Assembly: GCF_907165205.1 (NCBI RefSeq)
Contig: NC_058195.1
Span: 7,006,001 to 7,070,000, forward strand
From: Coccinella septempunctata
Taxonomy: Eukaryota; Arthropoda; Insecta; Coleoptera; Coccinellidae
DNA: 64,000 bases
Direction of reading: 5' to 3'
Positions 11,055 through 22,896 of the stretch are shown one piece after another; the first letter of the stretch is position 1, and each line of letters opens with the position of its first letter. A program made the position numbers and the translations under genes. The notes beneath the pieces are model-generated. The model was given only the letters and a program-made list of their open reading frames with translations. It ran no database searches and was not told where the DNA came from.

Positions 11055-13145
11055 ATAAACAATTAACAGGACAACATCAATACATTGATATAATAATAAT
11101 TAGGTATTTATTGCTACCTCAAGACATTTATAATGGGGCAAGTCAAATGAAAAATTGAAAAATCAATTTTCTGGAACTTATTCTAAGATTACATTCCTCC
11201 TGTAGTAAACTTTTCGCATTAATTCACTCAAACATAAAATTCTCAAATGCCACCACTTTTTTGGGTATCCCAATAGAAGGAAATTCTTTGTCATCCTCTT
11301 CATTCACAATCTTTCTGATTGTGGAAATATTCAGCTGAAATATAAGTCGTTTAGATTCAGATGAAACATTATATAAATTCTCTTACATTGAATATGTAAC
11401 GTATTGTGGATTTTAGAATATCAGGGTACCTATAACTATTTGAATGAGTGGACCTAAATAGCACTTCCTGAAACCCTGCTTTCTCTCATTTTCAATCACT
11501 TTCGGCATTTTCGTGATATTAGTTGATATAAGTTGTGTCGACGGCGTTATGGCATTATCGACATTTCATGACCAACCGAGTGCTAAAATAAAAGTGAATG
11601 GAGTATAGAAATATCAACCAATAAATGAAAGCGTGAATGGAGAGTCCAAGACTCTTTTGTGAGTTTTCTGCGTTAATGCTCGGTCAGTAACACAAAGTTT
11701 TCAAAATATTGATGAATCTATTTGCGGTAAATCTGAGGCAGCTTACGTTGATCACCCCTGCATTCCATCCAGGCTTTCCGATCACCTATATCAAGCTCCT
11801 CGAGAACTCGTATACCGATCTGTACTTAATAGGAGTGAAATCGGCATAAATAGAAACTATGTACGGTATATTAACCAATATTGCAGGCCAATTCGTTCAA
11901 CTCTTGCACCCTTCTCAGTTTCAATTTCCAGGTAAACCAAAGCGTTGGGGCTTTTCGCAACTATCCAATTAATAGCAGCCGTCATCCGTAAATATCTAAT
12001 CAACAGTTTCAGAGTCTTGCACGTAAATCATTTCATGCACGTCCCAAGTGAACCCCGATTGAAGATTCCACGTAAGCTATATAGCTTACAAGTCACCTGG
12101 AGAGCGTTGCAGTGTAGTATTTGCTTGTGGAATTTTTCCAAAAACTTCGTTATGAAGTTTGTAAAGAATTTTGGAGCACCCTGTATATCCTACACCAAGT
12201 TTTGCTACACGAAACTCATCCTCGGGGTCTAAGTGACCTATTTCAAACATTTCAGATTCCCAATATATGAAATGTCTTTTCTATATGCCTATTTCATTGG
12301 ATTCATATTTTCAATTTGGAAAACCGTTAATATCTCCGAAAGTATCAGGAATAAGGATAGGAACGTACTAGACAATATACTCAGATGGGAATAAAGAAGC
12401 GAAAAAAGTTATAATAAATAGGATAACCCATTTGAAGTATCTTTTTGGTGTAGGTTATATCTAAAGCTTCAACATCCACCTGTAACTTTTAGATATACTC
12501 CATTCAAATTCATTTTAGCAGTCGGTTGGCAATGAAATAATTTTCCCATGTTTTTGTAACTAGAATGGAGTAAGGTTGGCACTCATGAAATGTTGAAACG
12601 CCGTTGCCACAACTAATACCATTTTTCATTACGAAAATGCCGAAAGTGATTGAAAAAGGAGACAGAGTTTCAAGAAGTGCTATTTAGAATTCAGGTCCGC
12701 TCATTCAAATAGTTATAACCTGATATTCTAAAATCCACAATACGTCAGACAGTAGCGAACATAATCAATGTAAGAGAATTTATATAGGTAATGTTTCGTC
12801 TGAATCTAAACGACTTATATTTCAGCTGAATATTTCCACAAACAGAAAGATTGTGAATGAAGGGGATGACAAAGAATTTCCTTCTTTTGGGGACCCAAAA
12901 AAGTGGTGGCATTTGAGAATTTTATGTTTGAGTGAATTAATGCGAAATGTTTACTACAGGATTTTCGATGAATGTCATCGTAGAATAAGTTCCCAAAAAT
13001 TTGTTTTTCTATTTTTCATTTGACTTGTCCTATACATAATAAATGTCTTAAGGTAGCAATAAATACCTAATTATTATTATTATTATATCAATGTATTAAG
13101 ATGAACAGCCACAAATACGCGCCAGTTGTCCTGTTAATAAATTGT
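11055..13145. mobile_element. Large foldback element, arms about 550-600 bp
   Basis: The left arm (about 11055-11600) and right arm (about 12525-13145) are inverted copies. Landmarks read on opposite strands include AGGTATTTATTGCTACCT, TTAATTCACTCAAACATAAA, TGCCACCACTTTTTTGGG, AATATTCAGCTGAAATATAA, TCACTTTCGGCATTTTCGT and CCAACCGAGTGCTAAAAT. The outer ends are AACAATTAACAGGACAAC on the left and its inverse near 13120-13145. The spacer of about 900 bp has no coding potential that I recognise. It is a non-autonomous terminal-inverted-repeat or foldback element. The autonomous partner and superfamily are not evident. Confidence 0.8.
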
Positions 13146-13683
13146 TCATTCATGTGAAATTTTTGTTCAAAGGTCATCTTGACTTGAAACTTCCTTTGAA
13201 TCCTTTCAATTATATCGATGCAAGATGATTTTTGTTGAAGAATTTAACATTCTTGTAATTATCTGTTAGTTCCTTCGGGAGATACCCATTCCCAACCACT
13301 GCATCATATGAATTCCATCTTCTGGTTAATATGTTTGAAATCTACAACTGATTTAACGTATTCAAACTTTACCCAAAGAAGATAACGAACATTAACTCAC
13401 CTCAAGCTAGTGCATATTATGAAATTATACTGATCTCTTGTATTTTCCATGCAAATAACTGGATTTGGTATGGCTTCAATCAGTTTGTATAAACTTCAAT
13501 TATGTTCGTCACATATTTTCCGAAGAGATTCGACATTGCGATAAAATACGTAATAACAGAAACTTTCACGTAGAAAGAGCAACATAGCGTTGATTTAAAA
13601 CCCAAAAATGTTTTGACAAGCTTCAAAACCCCACATTTTCGTACTAAACAGAGTGAAATGTGTCAAATTTCCATGGAAATTTG

Positions 13684-13729
13684 CATGGCCAACCGAGTGC
13701 TAAAATAAAAGTGAATGGAGTATAGGTTT
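13684..13729 (+). repeat. Solo fragment of the foldback inner arm
   Basis: GGCCAACCGAGTGCTAAAAT and the following GTGAATGGAGTATAG nearly repeat the inner end of the left arm at 11575-11610. The fragment is about 45 bp and lies 540 bp outside the foldback. It shows that this motif also exists independently of the large palindrome. Confidence 0.7.
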
Positions 13730-15417
13730 AAGTCACTGATATTTCAAAGACTGTGTTTACGGCCAATTAAAATGCGCCCTGATGTTGCCGAGTTTGTAAC
13801 AAATATCAAAGGAATCAGGACGATACTTTTTTCTAGATTTCTAGTGTTGGTCGCTGTCAATTAAAAGTCAGCCGGTATATTTCTTGCCGGGAAACCTTAC
13901 AAGCCCGAAGTTGAAGAAAAACCTTTCTCCCGAAAATGTTATTCATGAAACAACCAGCAATTAATATTGATTCCTGTAGAATTATAGAATCGACGAACTC
14001 TCTCTCCTTCTGGTTCAGAAAAAATATCCAATTAGGCGATATCCTGCTGCGCTCGTTGGAATTTCGAACAATGAGACGAAGACCAATGTCGAATATAAGA
14101 TTTTGTGTATCCTATGTATAGATGATCGCGCAAAAAGTGTTGGAATCATTTGGGCAGTTTTAATTTTTCTCGACAAAAAAAGGTAGTTTGTTTATCAAAT
14201 AATAAAAAGTGTTTTGCCTTTGTTATAATGAATTAGAATGGACTGTGAAATTCCAATTAAAATGGTGTAAACTGCCTGAATTAAACTAGCCAACAAAAAC
14301 CTCACTTGCCTTGCTTATATAGGGTGTCCCACGATGGATGGCTTTTCAGATGTTTATAGAGATCTATTCGCGCTGAAAATTTGTATGTTGGGGTTTTCGA
14401 ATATGAACTTTCATACCCCTACAGCTTCTGATGATATCGGAAAAAATGTACAGAGTTTTTATGAGAATGTAAGGCCAAAGCCAAAACACAAGATTTCCCA
14501 ATTATGAATAACATGCTTACATTTTTTATTATTTCAGTCGGTTCTACGTGGAAACAGAGGAGGGGTTACCTAAATAAATCCATGTACTTCAAACGAAAAC
14601 TCTGAGAGTTGTGGAGAAATAACTTGAAATATGGAAAAACAGCATTTTTGAACTGCTTGATCAGTCTGTAACTCCCAAACGACACCTGTCCAATTTTTAT
14701 TTACAGGACATCCTGAATAAGATTCCTTATGGAGTTTCTCTATTCAGGAAAATAATATCATAAGGGTTTTCGAGAATTTGAATATACAGTATACAAATCA
14801 TTCAAATATCGACTATTTTCGAAGAAAAACAAATTGTCATAAAATTCCTTTAATTACCCATAACATTTTGGATAAAATCACATCATTTCTTATTATAATT
14901 CAATAAATGTACCTACAACAAGAGGCGAATATGTGTTGCAGTTTATTACGAGCTCAAAAATATATTTCAATCAAAAACGCAAACATTATAAAACCAAATA
15001 GTTCATTTTGGAATCAATCCAATCAAATTTCACTTGGTAGAGGAGGAAATGAAGATTAATTAAACAGTTTCAATATAGAAAGAGCAAATAAATGATTGTG
15101 CATGATAGCTAATTAAACCCAATTCTTTATGGGGATGTAAAAGTTCATGCCTCTGAATTATTTTGAAGTGAAAAATGTGAATATGAGCTTATTAGTCGAT
15201 AGTCTAATACAGACTTCTCTCTTAAGAAAAATCTGTGGGAGGTACCTACTTCATTTCATTTTCCACACCCTTTGCAAAGAATTCTCTCAGAAAACATTTA
15301 ATAAATAATTTTTTATGTGGAAAATATAATACTTCGTTATTCGGAAACTACCTAAGCAATGATTAGTACACTCTAGTCCATTAAGGTTGGCATATGAAAG
15401 TTCAACTGAAAAAATAT
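13730..15417. other. No gene recognised; one repeat-like tip
   Basis: AT-rich, no recognisable coding exon. ATAGGGTGTCCCACGATGG near 14323 resembles the CAGGGTG-type tips of other elements here and GGACATCCTGAAT near 14707 may be its inverted partner, but the arms are too diverged to be sure. Confidence 0.35.
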
Positions 15418-15418
15418 A

Positions 15419-15899
15419 CAGGGTGAGTCTCTGAGTTGTACTTATGTAGCAATATTTTAACAGAAGATTCTTGAGATCAGAAGAAACACTTTTTCTTTTT
15501 GTCATTTATTCCAATTCGGCTCAATTGAAAATCCATATCTCACAAACGGTTTTATCAAATGGGATGATTTTCGGAAAACAGTTTTTCATTGATGTGATGA
15601 ATCTTCCAAATTTCCACGCACATCTTCCAGTTTCTTTATCATTTTCACTATACATAAAAATACATAATACGCCGTTTTAGAGTAATTTGATATTCCAAAG
15701 AGAAAAATGTATCTGTGGCTGAATGTAGCTCTGTTTCAAAGATCAAGAAATGTCATAGCTCACTATGAAAACGTGAAATGGCTATATATTTTCACCTAGT
15801 CCGAATCGAAAGAAATTATGAGGGATAAAAGTGTATTTTTTTGACCCCAAGATGCCACTGTTGAAATATATGTACAAGTAAAAGACTCAAAAAACTCAC
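15419..15899 (+). mobile_element. MITE-like family A, shortened copy in 3' end of mutarotase gene
   Basis: Starts CAGGGTGAGTCTCTGAG after a TA, continues with the AACAGAAGATTCTTGAG end and closes with CCCCAAGATGCCACTGTTG and an imperfect GACTCA-AACTCAC end. The right terminus overlaps the stop codon of the mutarotase gene (TGA on the minus strand at 15896-15898). The interior is deleted compared with the copy at 7985-8660. Confidence 0.8.
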
Positions 15900-17026
15900 T
15901 TATCAACGGAAAACTTATAGGTTAGAGTATGATGATAAGTTTCCCCTGGATTAAGAACAGCCTTTGGAAAACCCGGATGGTTGATGGCATCAGGATAATT
16001 CTGCGTTTCCAAACAAAACGCCCCGTGCTTATAATAAGGCCCATCCTTCCCGACAATAGTCTTCAACCCCTTCGCGTCCCCTTTGTAATCCTTCGGAGCG
16101 TCCGGTATGCCGTTGGAAGTGTAAAACTGCACCCCCGGCTGATTCGAATACACCTCCAACACCCTCCCGGTACCCTGATGATGCACCCTGGCCACGAAAC
16201 TCTCCCCCTGCTGCTCCCCCTTCGTGACGCAGAAATTATGATCGAAACCGTCGTATCCGGGTATTTTGTGGATAACCGTGCCCAGTATTCTCGGAATTCT
16301 GAGATCAAACACAGTACCCCCAACTGGAAGCAGAGCCCCTGTCGGTATAGAGTCTTTGTCAACGGCTGTCGTTTGATCGGCGTTTATAGAAACGACGTGT
16401 TTGTATAATTCTGCAGCTCCCTTGTTGTGTCCAGCCAGGTTGAAGTATGAGTGGTTGGTCAGATTGACGTAGGTTGGTTTGGTGGTGTAAGCCTTGAAAT
16501 CGATCAGGAATTCGTTGGAGTCCGTCAGTTGGAAGGTGACGTTTGTGATCACGTCTCCAGGGAAACCTTCTTCTTTATCTCTGGACAGATAACTCATCAC
16601 CACCTTCTTGCCCACTTTGGCGTGTTCCCAGTTCACCTTATCGAAACCCTTGAAGCCACCGTGAAGCTGATGGGGCGGCAGGTTCGGCGATACCCCGTAA
16701 GTGGTACCGTTGATGGTGAACCTCGCCTGGCCGATTCTGTTGGCTACCCTGCCGACTGTAGCCCCGAAATAGGGATTCAGAGGGTTCTGGTAGCCTTTCA
16801 GGTCTTTGAAGCCCATGACAACGTCTTCGACCACGCCGTTTTTGTCTGGTACCTTGATGGCTGTTATGGTGGCCCCGTAAGTGATGACTTCAACGCAAAC
16901 TTTGCTGGAATTCGACCATGTGAACTTCCAAATGGGACTGGATTGGCCTGTCGTTTTATCCACGTATTGATCGTAGATTTCTTCATGGAGTTTGACACCG
17001 TCATCTTTTCCTTTGACGTGATCCAT
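15896..17026 (-). CDS. GALM: Galactose mutarotase (aldose 1-epimerase)
   Basis: Single-exon gene of 376 residues, the usual length for animal mutarotases. It interconverts alpha and beta anomers of galactose and glucose in the cytosol, the first step feeding the Leloir pathway. Family landmarks in order: NPYFGATVGRVANRIG (substrate region), His in QLHGG (about residue 122), His in NLTNHSYFNLAGH (about 192), Asp in GFDHNFC (about 262), Gln in QPGVQFYT (about 290), and the catalytic base Glu in FCLETQNYPDA (about 340). All are intact. I take the ATG at 17026; four in-frame codons upstream begin with GTG and are not needed. G+C and codon use are clearly higher than in the flanks. The stop codon lies in the tip of an inserted repeat. 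A long open frame on the opposite strand is a by-product of this composition. Confidence 0.97.
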   Translation of the reverse strand: MDHVKGKDDGVKLHEEIYDQYVDKTTGQSSPIWKFTWSNSSKVCVEVITYGATITAIKVPDKNGVVEDVVMGFKDLKGYQNPLNPYFGATVGRVANRIGQARFTINGTTYGVSPNLPPHQLHGGFKGFDKVNWEHAKVGKKVVMSYLSRDKEEGFPGDVITNVTFQLTDSNEFLIDFKAYTTKPTYVNLTNHSYFNLAGHNKGAAELYKHVVSINADQTTAVDKDSIPTGALLPVGGTVFDLRIPRILGTVIHKIPGYDGFDHNFCVTKGEQQGESFVARVHHQGTGRVLEVYSNQPGVQFYTSNGIPDAPKDYKGDAKGLKTIVGKDGPYYKHGAFCLETQNYPDAINHPGFPKAVLNPGETYHHTLTYKFSVDK

Positions 17027-17044
17027 CGTTGACGACACTACGTA

Positions 17045-17077
17045 GACTGATGGAAAATTGATCGGCTTATAAATAAG
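17045..17077 (-). promoter_or_regulatory. Candidate core promoter of the mutarotase gene
   Basis: On the minus strand TATTTATAAG (17077-17067) lies 26 bases upstream of TCAGTC (17050-17045), a match to the arthropod initiator TCAGT. A start there would give a 5' leader of about 22 bases before the ATG at 17026. The spacing fits a TATA-Inr promoter. It has not been tested. Confidence 0.5.
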
Positions 17078-17444
17078 TTATCACCAAATTTATGTAGATA
17101 TGTTAGATATCTTTATCGATTGCTTGGTTTGGACGCTGGAAGAAAAGTTTCTTTATTAGAGACAAAGTTAAAATATGGCGACAACATTTCTGGATACCGG
17201 TGGTCGATAGAAGTTTTATTTCGAGTTTTGTGAAACTATCTCTTTTGACAGAACCCTAATATAACCAATGCCTTATAGGATGGAAAATGAACAAAATGAA
17301 TCTGAATATAATTCGAAGAGTTTCATGTTTTCCTGAACAAATCTAACACTCTCAACGAAATTGCACATCTTTGAAAAAAACTATTGGAGGATCTTGAATT
17401 ATACAGTTTTGTTTAGGAACTTGGCCTATCAACATTTATATACT
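17078..17444. other. Upstream region of the mutarotase gene
   Basis: AT-rich sequence between the mutarotase promoter and the next repeat. It presumably includes any proximal regulatory sites, but I can name none. Confidence 0.3.
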
Positions 17445-18117
17445 GATTCTTTGACTCTTACAAATATTTTAACATCAGTATTGATTCTTGAGGTCAAAAG
17501 AAACACTTTGATTCGGCCCTGATAAAAAGATATGGCCATTTTAGACTTTCATAAGGAGCTGTGCCACCCCTGGAAAAACATAATTACTTTCAAAATAACG
17601 AGCTAAATCTGTGACACTGCAGATCTGTTATCTTTTAAAAAAAATTGTCTTCGGACAAAGTAGGTACTCAATTTTCAAATTTCAAAGATATTTTTTATTC
17701 TTGAACATCAAATTACTCCAAAAAGGCGCATTTTACGAGAAAGAAGAAGAAGAATTCTTTTATTTTGAAAAAAGTTTGAATATTCATTAGATAGCATCCA
17801 ACTCAGTTTCAAGAATTGGGATATTTGAATTTTTGGTATTTTTATGGTCCGTTATGGTCATAATGAGAAAACTGGAAGACGTGGGTGATATCTTGTGTTC
17901 AAAAAAGATTCATCAAATAAAGGGAAAACTATATTCCGAAATTCATTTCATTCGATAAAACCGTTTGTGAGATAGAACTATAAATAACATTTTTTTATGG
18001 TTTTTCAACAGCCTGTATCTTTTAAACCAAGCTGATTCGAAAAAAATGGAAAAAATTGTATTTTTCACCTCAAGAATCTACTGTTAAAATATTTGTACGA
18101 GTCAAAGACTCACCCTA
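17445..18117 (+). mobile_element. MITE-like family A, copy 4
   Basis: The left end has TTGATTCTTGAGGTCAAAAG. The right end has CACCTCAAGAATCTACTG and then GAGTCAAAGACTCACCCTA. The interior is in the reverse order relative to the copy at 7985-8660 (GCCACCCCTGGAAAAACA near the left end), as expected for insertion in the other orientation. Confidence 0.8.
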
Positions 18118-19822
18118 TATAAAGAATATCACAGATTATAGCAAGTGATTCCCCCAATTTTTTCGTATATTTGTCTTGTTTGTGGCACTTACAAAACTAC
18201 AGAAAATCAATCCTTCTATCAAGCTCCACGAATGCATTATTGATTTTAATTAGGTATACGAGATCCCTTGTAGAAATTCTGAAATATTACCCCAAAAATT
18301 CACAATATTTCATCTAGTTCTAGACAAAATAGAAATACATCGAAAATTCATCCAAATCCACCTATTTTTTGTATTTCAGTAGTAAAACGATCAGAATATG
18401 ATATGAAGATGGCAAATAGATAACAAATACTCGAGTTTCAATAAAATATTATCGAATTCTTACTGTCAAATCAAATTACTCCAAGGAAAATGTTCAAACA
18501 ACTCACCTGAGGTCAAAATTATTTTGTTGTTACGAAGCCAACCAGTCTTCGTTAGAGATAAATAAAACTGACCTTCATGAAGAATTCACAGATACGCAAC
18601 CATAAATATTCATAGGAGATAAAAGTTCTACCAACGAAAATAACTACAAATAATTTGATAAAACTCGTTATCCTGTTATCGTAGATTAGGTACCAAGACT
18701 GTCAACATCACCTTCTCACGAATGATCAACATACTCAGAACAAGAATCAACCACAATCAAAAATTATATACAGTGTGAATCATTTGAATAGGTTTGTCTA
18801 GGTGGGTATCTAAAGGTGAAAATTTACGTTCAATTCATCAAAACAACAACAAACATAACTATCTTAGGACGTCTGAGAACTTCTAAGAAACTGATGCTCA
18901 TGAAGCTTGACTTGATTTTGTTATTTTATGACCATGAAACACAAAGAGTCACGTCTTCTGTACTATAAATAATCGGAGATACATTTGTTAGCACTGTAAC
19001 TCAACCGTTTTTACCCTTCCAAATCGATATTGTTTAAGGATTCTTCACTACCTTACAATATCAAAGGGAACACTTTTTATGTTTATTATTATATGATTGA
19101 CTATGAAATTCGTTTCCGTTTTGCCTTTGTAGAATGATGTGTTAGGAGTTGATCATAAACGCGAAAAAAGAATTTTAACAGGTCGCTAGAAGGCAGAAGA
19201 AGAATAAAATCTTTTTTACCACTCAAAATATCTCAGGAATTGCTCTATAAAATTTTGCTTAACTAGCAAACGTTCATGAAATAGGAAAACTATTATAAGT
19301 CAACTCCGTTACATTTCTACATGAATCAGAACTATACAGTTAGATCCATTCATTTCCTAACACTCTTTGTAATCGAATAACAATTTGTGATTGAAGTTTG
19401 CAAATTTTAAGATGGGAATCTGAATTTATGGCTTCATTTTCGAATGGAAAGTACATTCAAACAATCCTAAATTCAAGGAAACAGTAGAAAATTAAAGGAA
19501 TGTAGGTAATGTCTTTTTGGGTAATTTAACTTATTTTTATTGGAAAAAACTTATAACAAACATCTACTGTTAAAATATATGTAGGTACAAGTCTCGCCAA
19601 AGAGTTGATGAGTCAATGGAGAATTGCGGTCCAGAGAACTCTTCAAAATGAAGTGGAAATTGAGAAATGGAGAAACAAAAATTCTATTTTCCCTTGAAGA
19701 GTGTCAGATATATGATAATATGGTGGTATTTAAACCAAAAACAAAACTATCTTTGATTTACCGAATTTCTTTCAAGTTAGACACTGTATAATCAAATAAA
19801 CAACGAATAGTGTTATGCTATG
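18118..19822. other. No gene recognised
   Basis: AT-rich with no recognisable exon. At about 19560-19595 the sequence CATCTACTGTTAAAATATAT is a small stray fragment of the family A terminus. Confidence 0.4.
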
Positions 19823-20415
19823 CAGGGTGTTCCTAAATTGGAGGTACAAATGAAAAGAGGATATTCCTTGAGTAATTTTAAGAAAAAAAGTCTCATAATA
19901 ATGGGACAGATACAGGATGTTAAACTTATAATTTTTTTCTGGTTTTTCTCTTATAGTATCTACGAGTTATTAAACTGAACTTTGGCATAAATATTATAAT
20001 TGATAGTTAGCAAATCTGGAACACAGTCTCCTGTTTTACCTCAGAACTTTTTTTGGTAAACCACTGTTAATTTGAAAAACTGTAAAAAGAAGCTTTGTTG
20101 TTATACTAAACTTTATGGTTTCTTGTAGATTTGTCGTATCTACTACCGATTTCGAGAAAAAAATTTTGAACGATTCTTTCAAAACCCTAAGAAAAGTCCA
20201 AATTGTCATAAAAATTCAGTTAGTAAGCTGTGGTGAACAAATTCATTGTTAGTTTTGAGACATCAAATTAAACTCGGTATTTCTAATAATGAATGTTTTG
20301 ACAACTTGTTTTGATCCAAAAATTCAAACTGTAAACCCTGTTAATGGAACTTTTTCTTAGAATTACTTAAGGAATCTCCCCTTTTTATTTGTACCTTCAA
20401 TTTTGGAACAATCTG
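19823..20415. mobile_element. MITE with CAGGGTGTTCC tips
   Basis: The left end starts CAGGGTGTTCCTAAATTGG and continues GAGGTACAAATGAAAAG. The right end reads CTTTTTATTTGTACCTTCAA and then TTTTGGAACAATCTG before TA. The inverted repeats extend about 75 bp. There is no coding content. The short open frames on the minus strand near 20341-20587 follow from the inverted repeat and its flank. Confidence 0.75.
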
Positions 20416-21369
20416 TATTGTAATAGATGATAAAGTGGAATAGAAATGAAGGATCTTCATCGAAATGATTAATTGCCTTGAAGGACCATAATTTTGATGG
20501 TTCCATTTCCCTATGGTTTCTCGAAAGTACCAAAATCGGTGGCGAATTTTCATAATCCAGTGTCCAAATCAATTTCGAACACAACAAATCGGCATCAGGT
20601 AAACCGCAAAGTATTATCTTGAAGATGCGATTATTGCGCTATATGAATACCAAAATTAGCCATGAGACAACCTTAACAATCCGTACCGACCTAATATAAG
20701 AGCTACGACCTACGTCCACCCAGAAAAAGGACCATAGAAAAGGGAAGTCCTTATGGAGGATGTTGCAGATTCAATTTTCGACAACGAGCCGTATCCTAAC
20801 GTAATTTCCATACATATTTCGTACGGAGAATCAACGGAAAAATAACCATTAGTGCCTGTTTAAATTTTCCATGGATCGGATGTCGGTTCCAACCCCTGCG
20901 GACGGCTGCGCCATTTTTTTCACGTATAACAAACGCTACCCGAAAAAAGGACAGCGCGATCGTATCGTAGTAGGCGATGAAAAGAGACCGTGATATATTT
21001 AGCGTTCAGCTGTTTGTTAAGCACGCTTCACGGTGAATTTTGATTCGGATTTCCATGTCTTTTCAATGTTGATTATCACGGGTGTCGGGGGGCCACCCTG
21101 TAACATCCAGCGTCTACCACCCAATGAAAAATGGCGACTAACCCTCGTACACGGTATTTGCTTTTGTTATATTATTATTGGGGGTTCGAAAAGTAGGGTG
21201 ATGCATTAGCCTGGATATTGTGCGCCAATGATATACGTTCTCATACGCTGTACTATTGTTCGTGGGGCTTAGCGATGCAGACTTCTGTGTGAAATTGTTG
21301 ATGATATTCGCCGACAAAAGTTAGCAGGCTCCTCGTTAAAATCAGCTACATAACCCCATGATTCTTCAT
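20416..21369. other. No gene recognised
   Basis: Between about 20690 and 21320 composition is more balanced than in the flanks, but no exon, RNA gene or known repeat is apparent. Confidence 0.4.
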
Positions 21370-21432
21370 AATTACAGCTCAAATTTAGCGTCACGCAGCT
21401 TATTGAAGTGTTTCTTCTATGAGCAATACGAC

Positions 21433-21536
21433 AATTACAGCCAAAATTTCACCAATTACAGCCAAAACTTCACCAATTACAGCCAAAACTTTACCAATTA
21501 CAGCCAAAACTTCACCAATTACAGTCATATTTTATA
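21433..21536 (+). repeat. 21-bp minisatellite, five units
   Basis: Five head-to-tail units of AATTACAGCCAAAACTTCAC plus C, nearly identical except the last. There are no spacers and no flanking genes, so this is a simple tandem repeat. Confidence 0.9.
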
Positions 21537-22265
21537 GAATGAGATATTACTGCCAATAAATGTGGAAAATTCCTTATTGGTACTATCTAGTAACGATGGG
21601 TCCCCAACAGCTTATATTACTTTTAATGTTACACTGTTTTCCGCAAATAACGATCAAAAAAATTACACATTATTCGAAAAATTCCTTCCATGACCTACAT
21701 ACCAGTTTTGGAAGAAATAAAGCCATTATTCCATAGGTTCAAGATCTCACCATCCATTTTTCAATATTTCAATTCTCAAAAAATTACCGCCATAATTTCA
21801 CTTAACGATTGGAAATAATTGATACATATACTGTTCACTAAGCAATTTTGAAGAACTAGTTATGGAAGGCCACATCAAATTAGTTACGCCATGCATGAGC
21901 AATAATAAGAATTACAGCCAAAATTTCGCCATACGTCAAATATAGAGTCATTATTTGTCTCTACTTCGAAAGGTATTCAATTCGAAATACAGTTTACAAA
22001 TAATTACAGCCATATTCCAAGAGTTGAGTGAGATATTAAGGCCAATAAATATGGAAAGTTTCCTTCTTCATACAATTTAGTTTTGGTGAAAAAAATCAAT
22101 GGGTCAGTATCATTTTTTGCTCTAACTTCAGTATCAAAAATATATTATAGCCAAATAATCAATAAGGAAATTATAGGTACACCCCATTCAAGATACCTTC
22201 TACACTTTTTGTAGTAATTCTTCAGTCAACCATACAATTCCCGAAGATTTACTCCGATATATGTA

Positions 22266-22896
22266 CAGGGTGGGCGAAATTCGTTGTCTACTAAAGCTAT
22301 CTCGAGAACTATGAGAGGTAGAAGAAAATAGGTGACACTCCCGATCTCTTTTTCAGAGAAACAAAGATTGGCGAAAACCGTAGCCTACTAAGATTCTTCG
22401 TTTTTGAGTTATCAACAAAATATTAGATTTTGACGATTTGGAAAAGTTTTCATAACTGTTTCGTCTTTAAAGTTACAGATCTGAAACTTGATCCTTCTTA
22501 GGCACTGTTATGCTCAGAATCTACTGACAAAAGATTTTTTCCAATTCAAAAATAACAAATTCAGTAAAAGTGTGCATTTAAAAAAACGTAAATTCTCGTA
22601 ATGATTCGAAATTAAAACATATTTTGAGCTCGTTAGAAGATTCTACGTGAAAAAGTGCCTGTAGAAGGTTCAAGTTTCAGATCTGTAACTTCAAAGACAA
22701 AAAAGTTATGGGAACTTTTCGGAATCGTCAAAATCCCATTTTTGCTAATAACCCAAAAACGAAGAATCGAAGGAGGCTATGGTTTTTACCTTTCTTTGTT
22801 CCTCTGAAAAAGAGCTAGGAAATGTATCATTCGTTTTCTTCTAGCTCTTATAGTTCTCGAGATCCCCTCAGTAGACAACGAATTTTGCCCACCCTG
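22266..22896. mobile_element. Foldback MITE with CAGGGTGGGC tips
   Basis: A 631-bp element with a TA on each side (22264-22265 and 22897-22898). It starts CAGGGTGGGCGAAATTCGTT and ends in the inverse, AACGAATTTTGCCCACCCTG. The arms pair over about 280 bp (GTTATAGTTCTCGAGA, AAAGAGATCGGGAG, AAACGAAGAAT and AGTTACAGATCTGAAAC boxes), leaving a short centre near 22500-22660. It is non-coding and inserted in the AATTACAGCC region. Confidence 0.88.

Noticed and set aside
16451..17032. 193-codon open frame on the plus strand opposite galactose mutarotase
   Set aside because: It is the complement of a GC-rich coding exon with strong codon bias. It has no family resemblance, and the minus-strand protein is unmistakable.
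21433..21536. CRISPR-like short direct repeats
   Set aside because: Units are 21 bp and directly adjacent without spacers, in a eukaryotic genome. It is a minisatellite.
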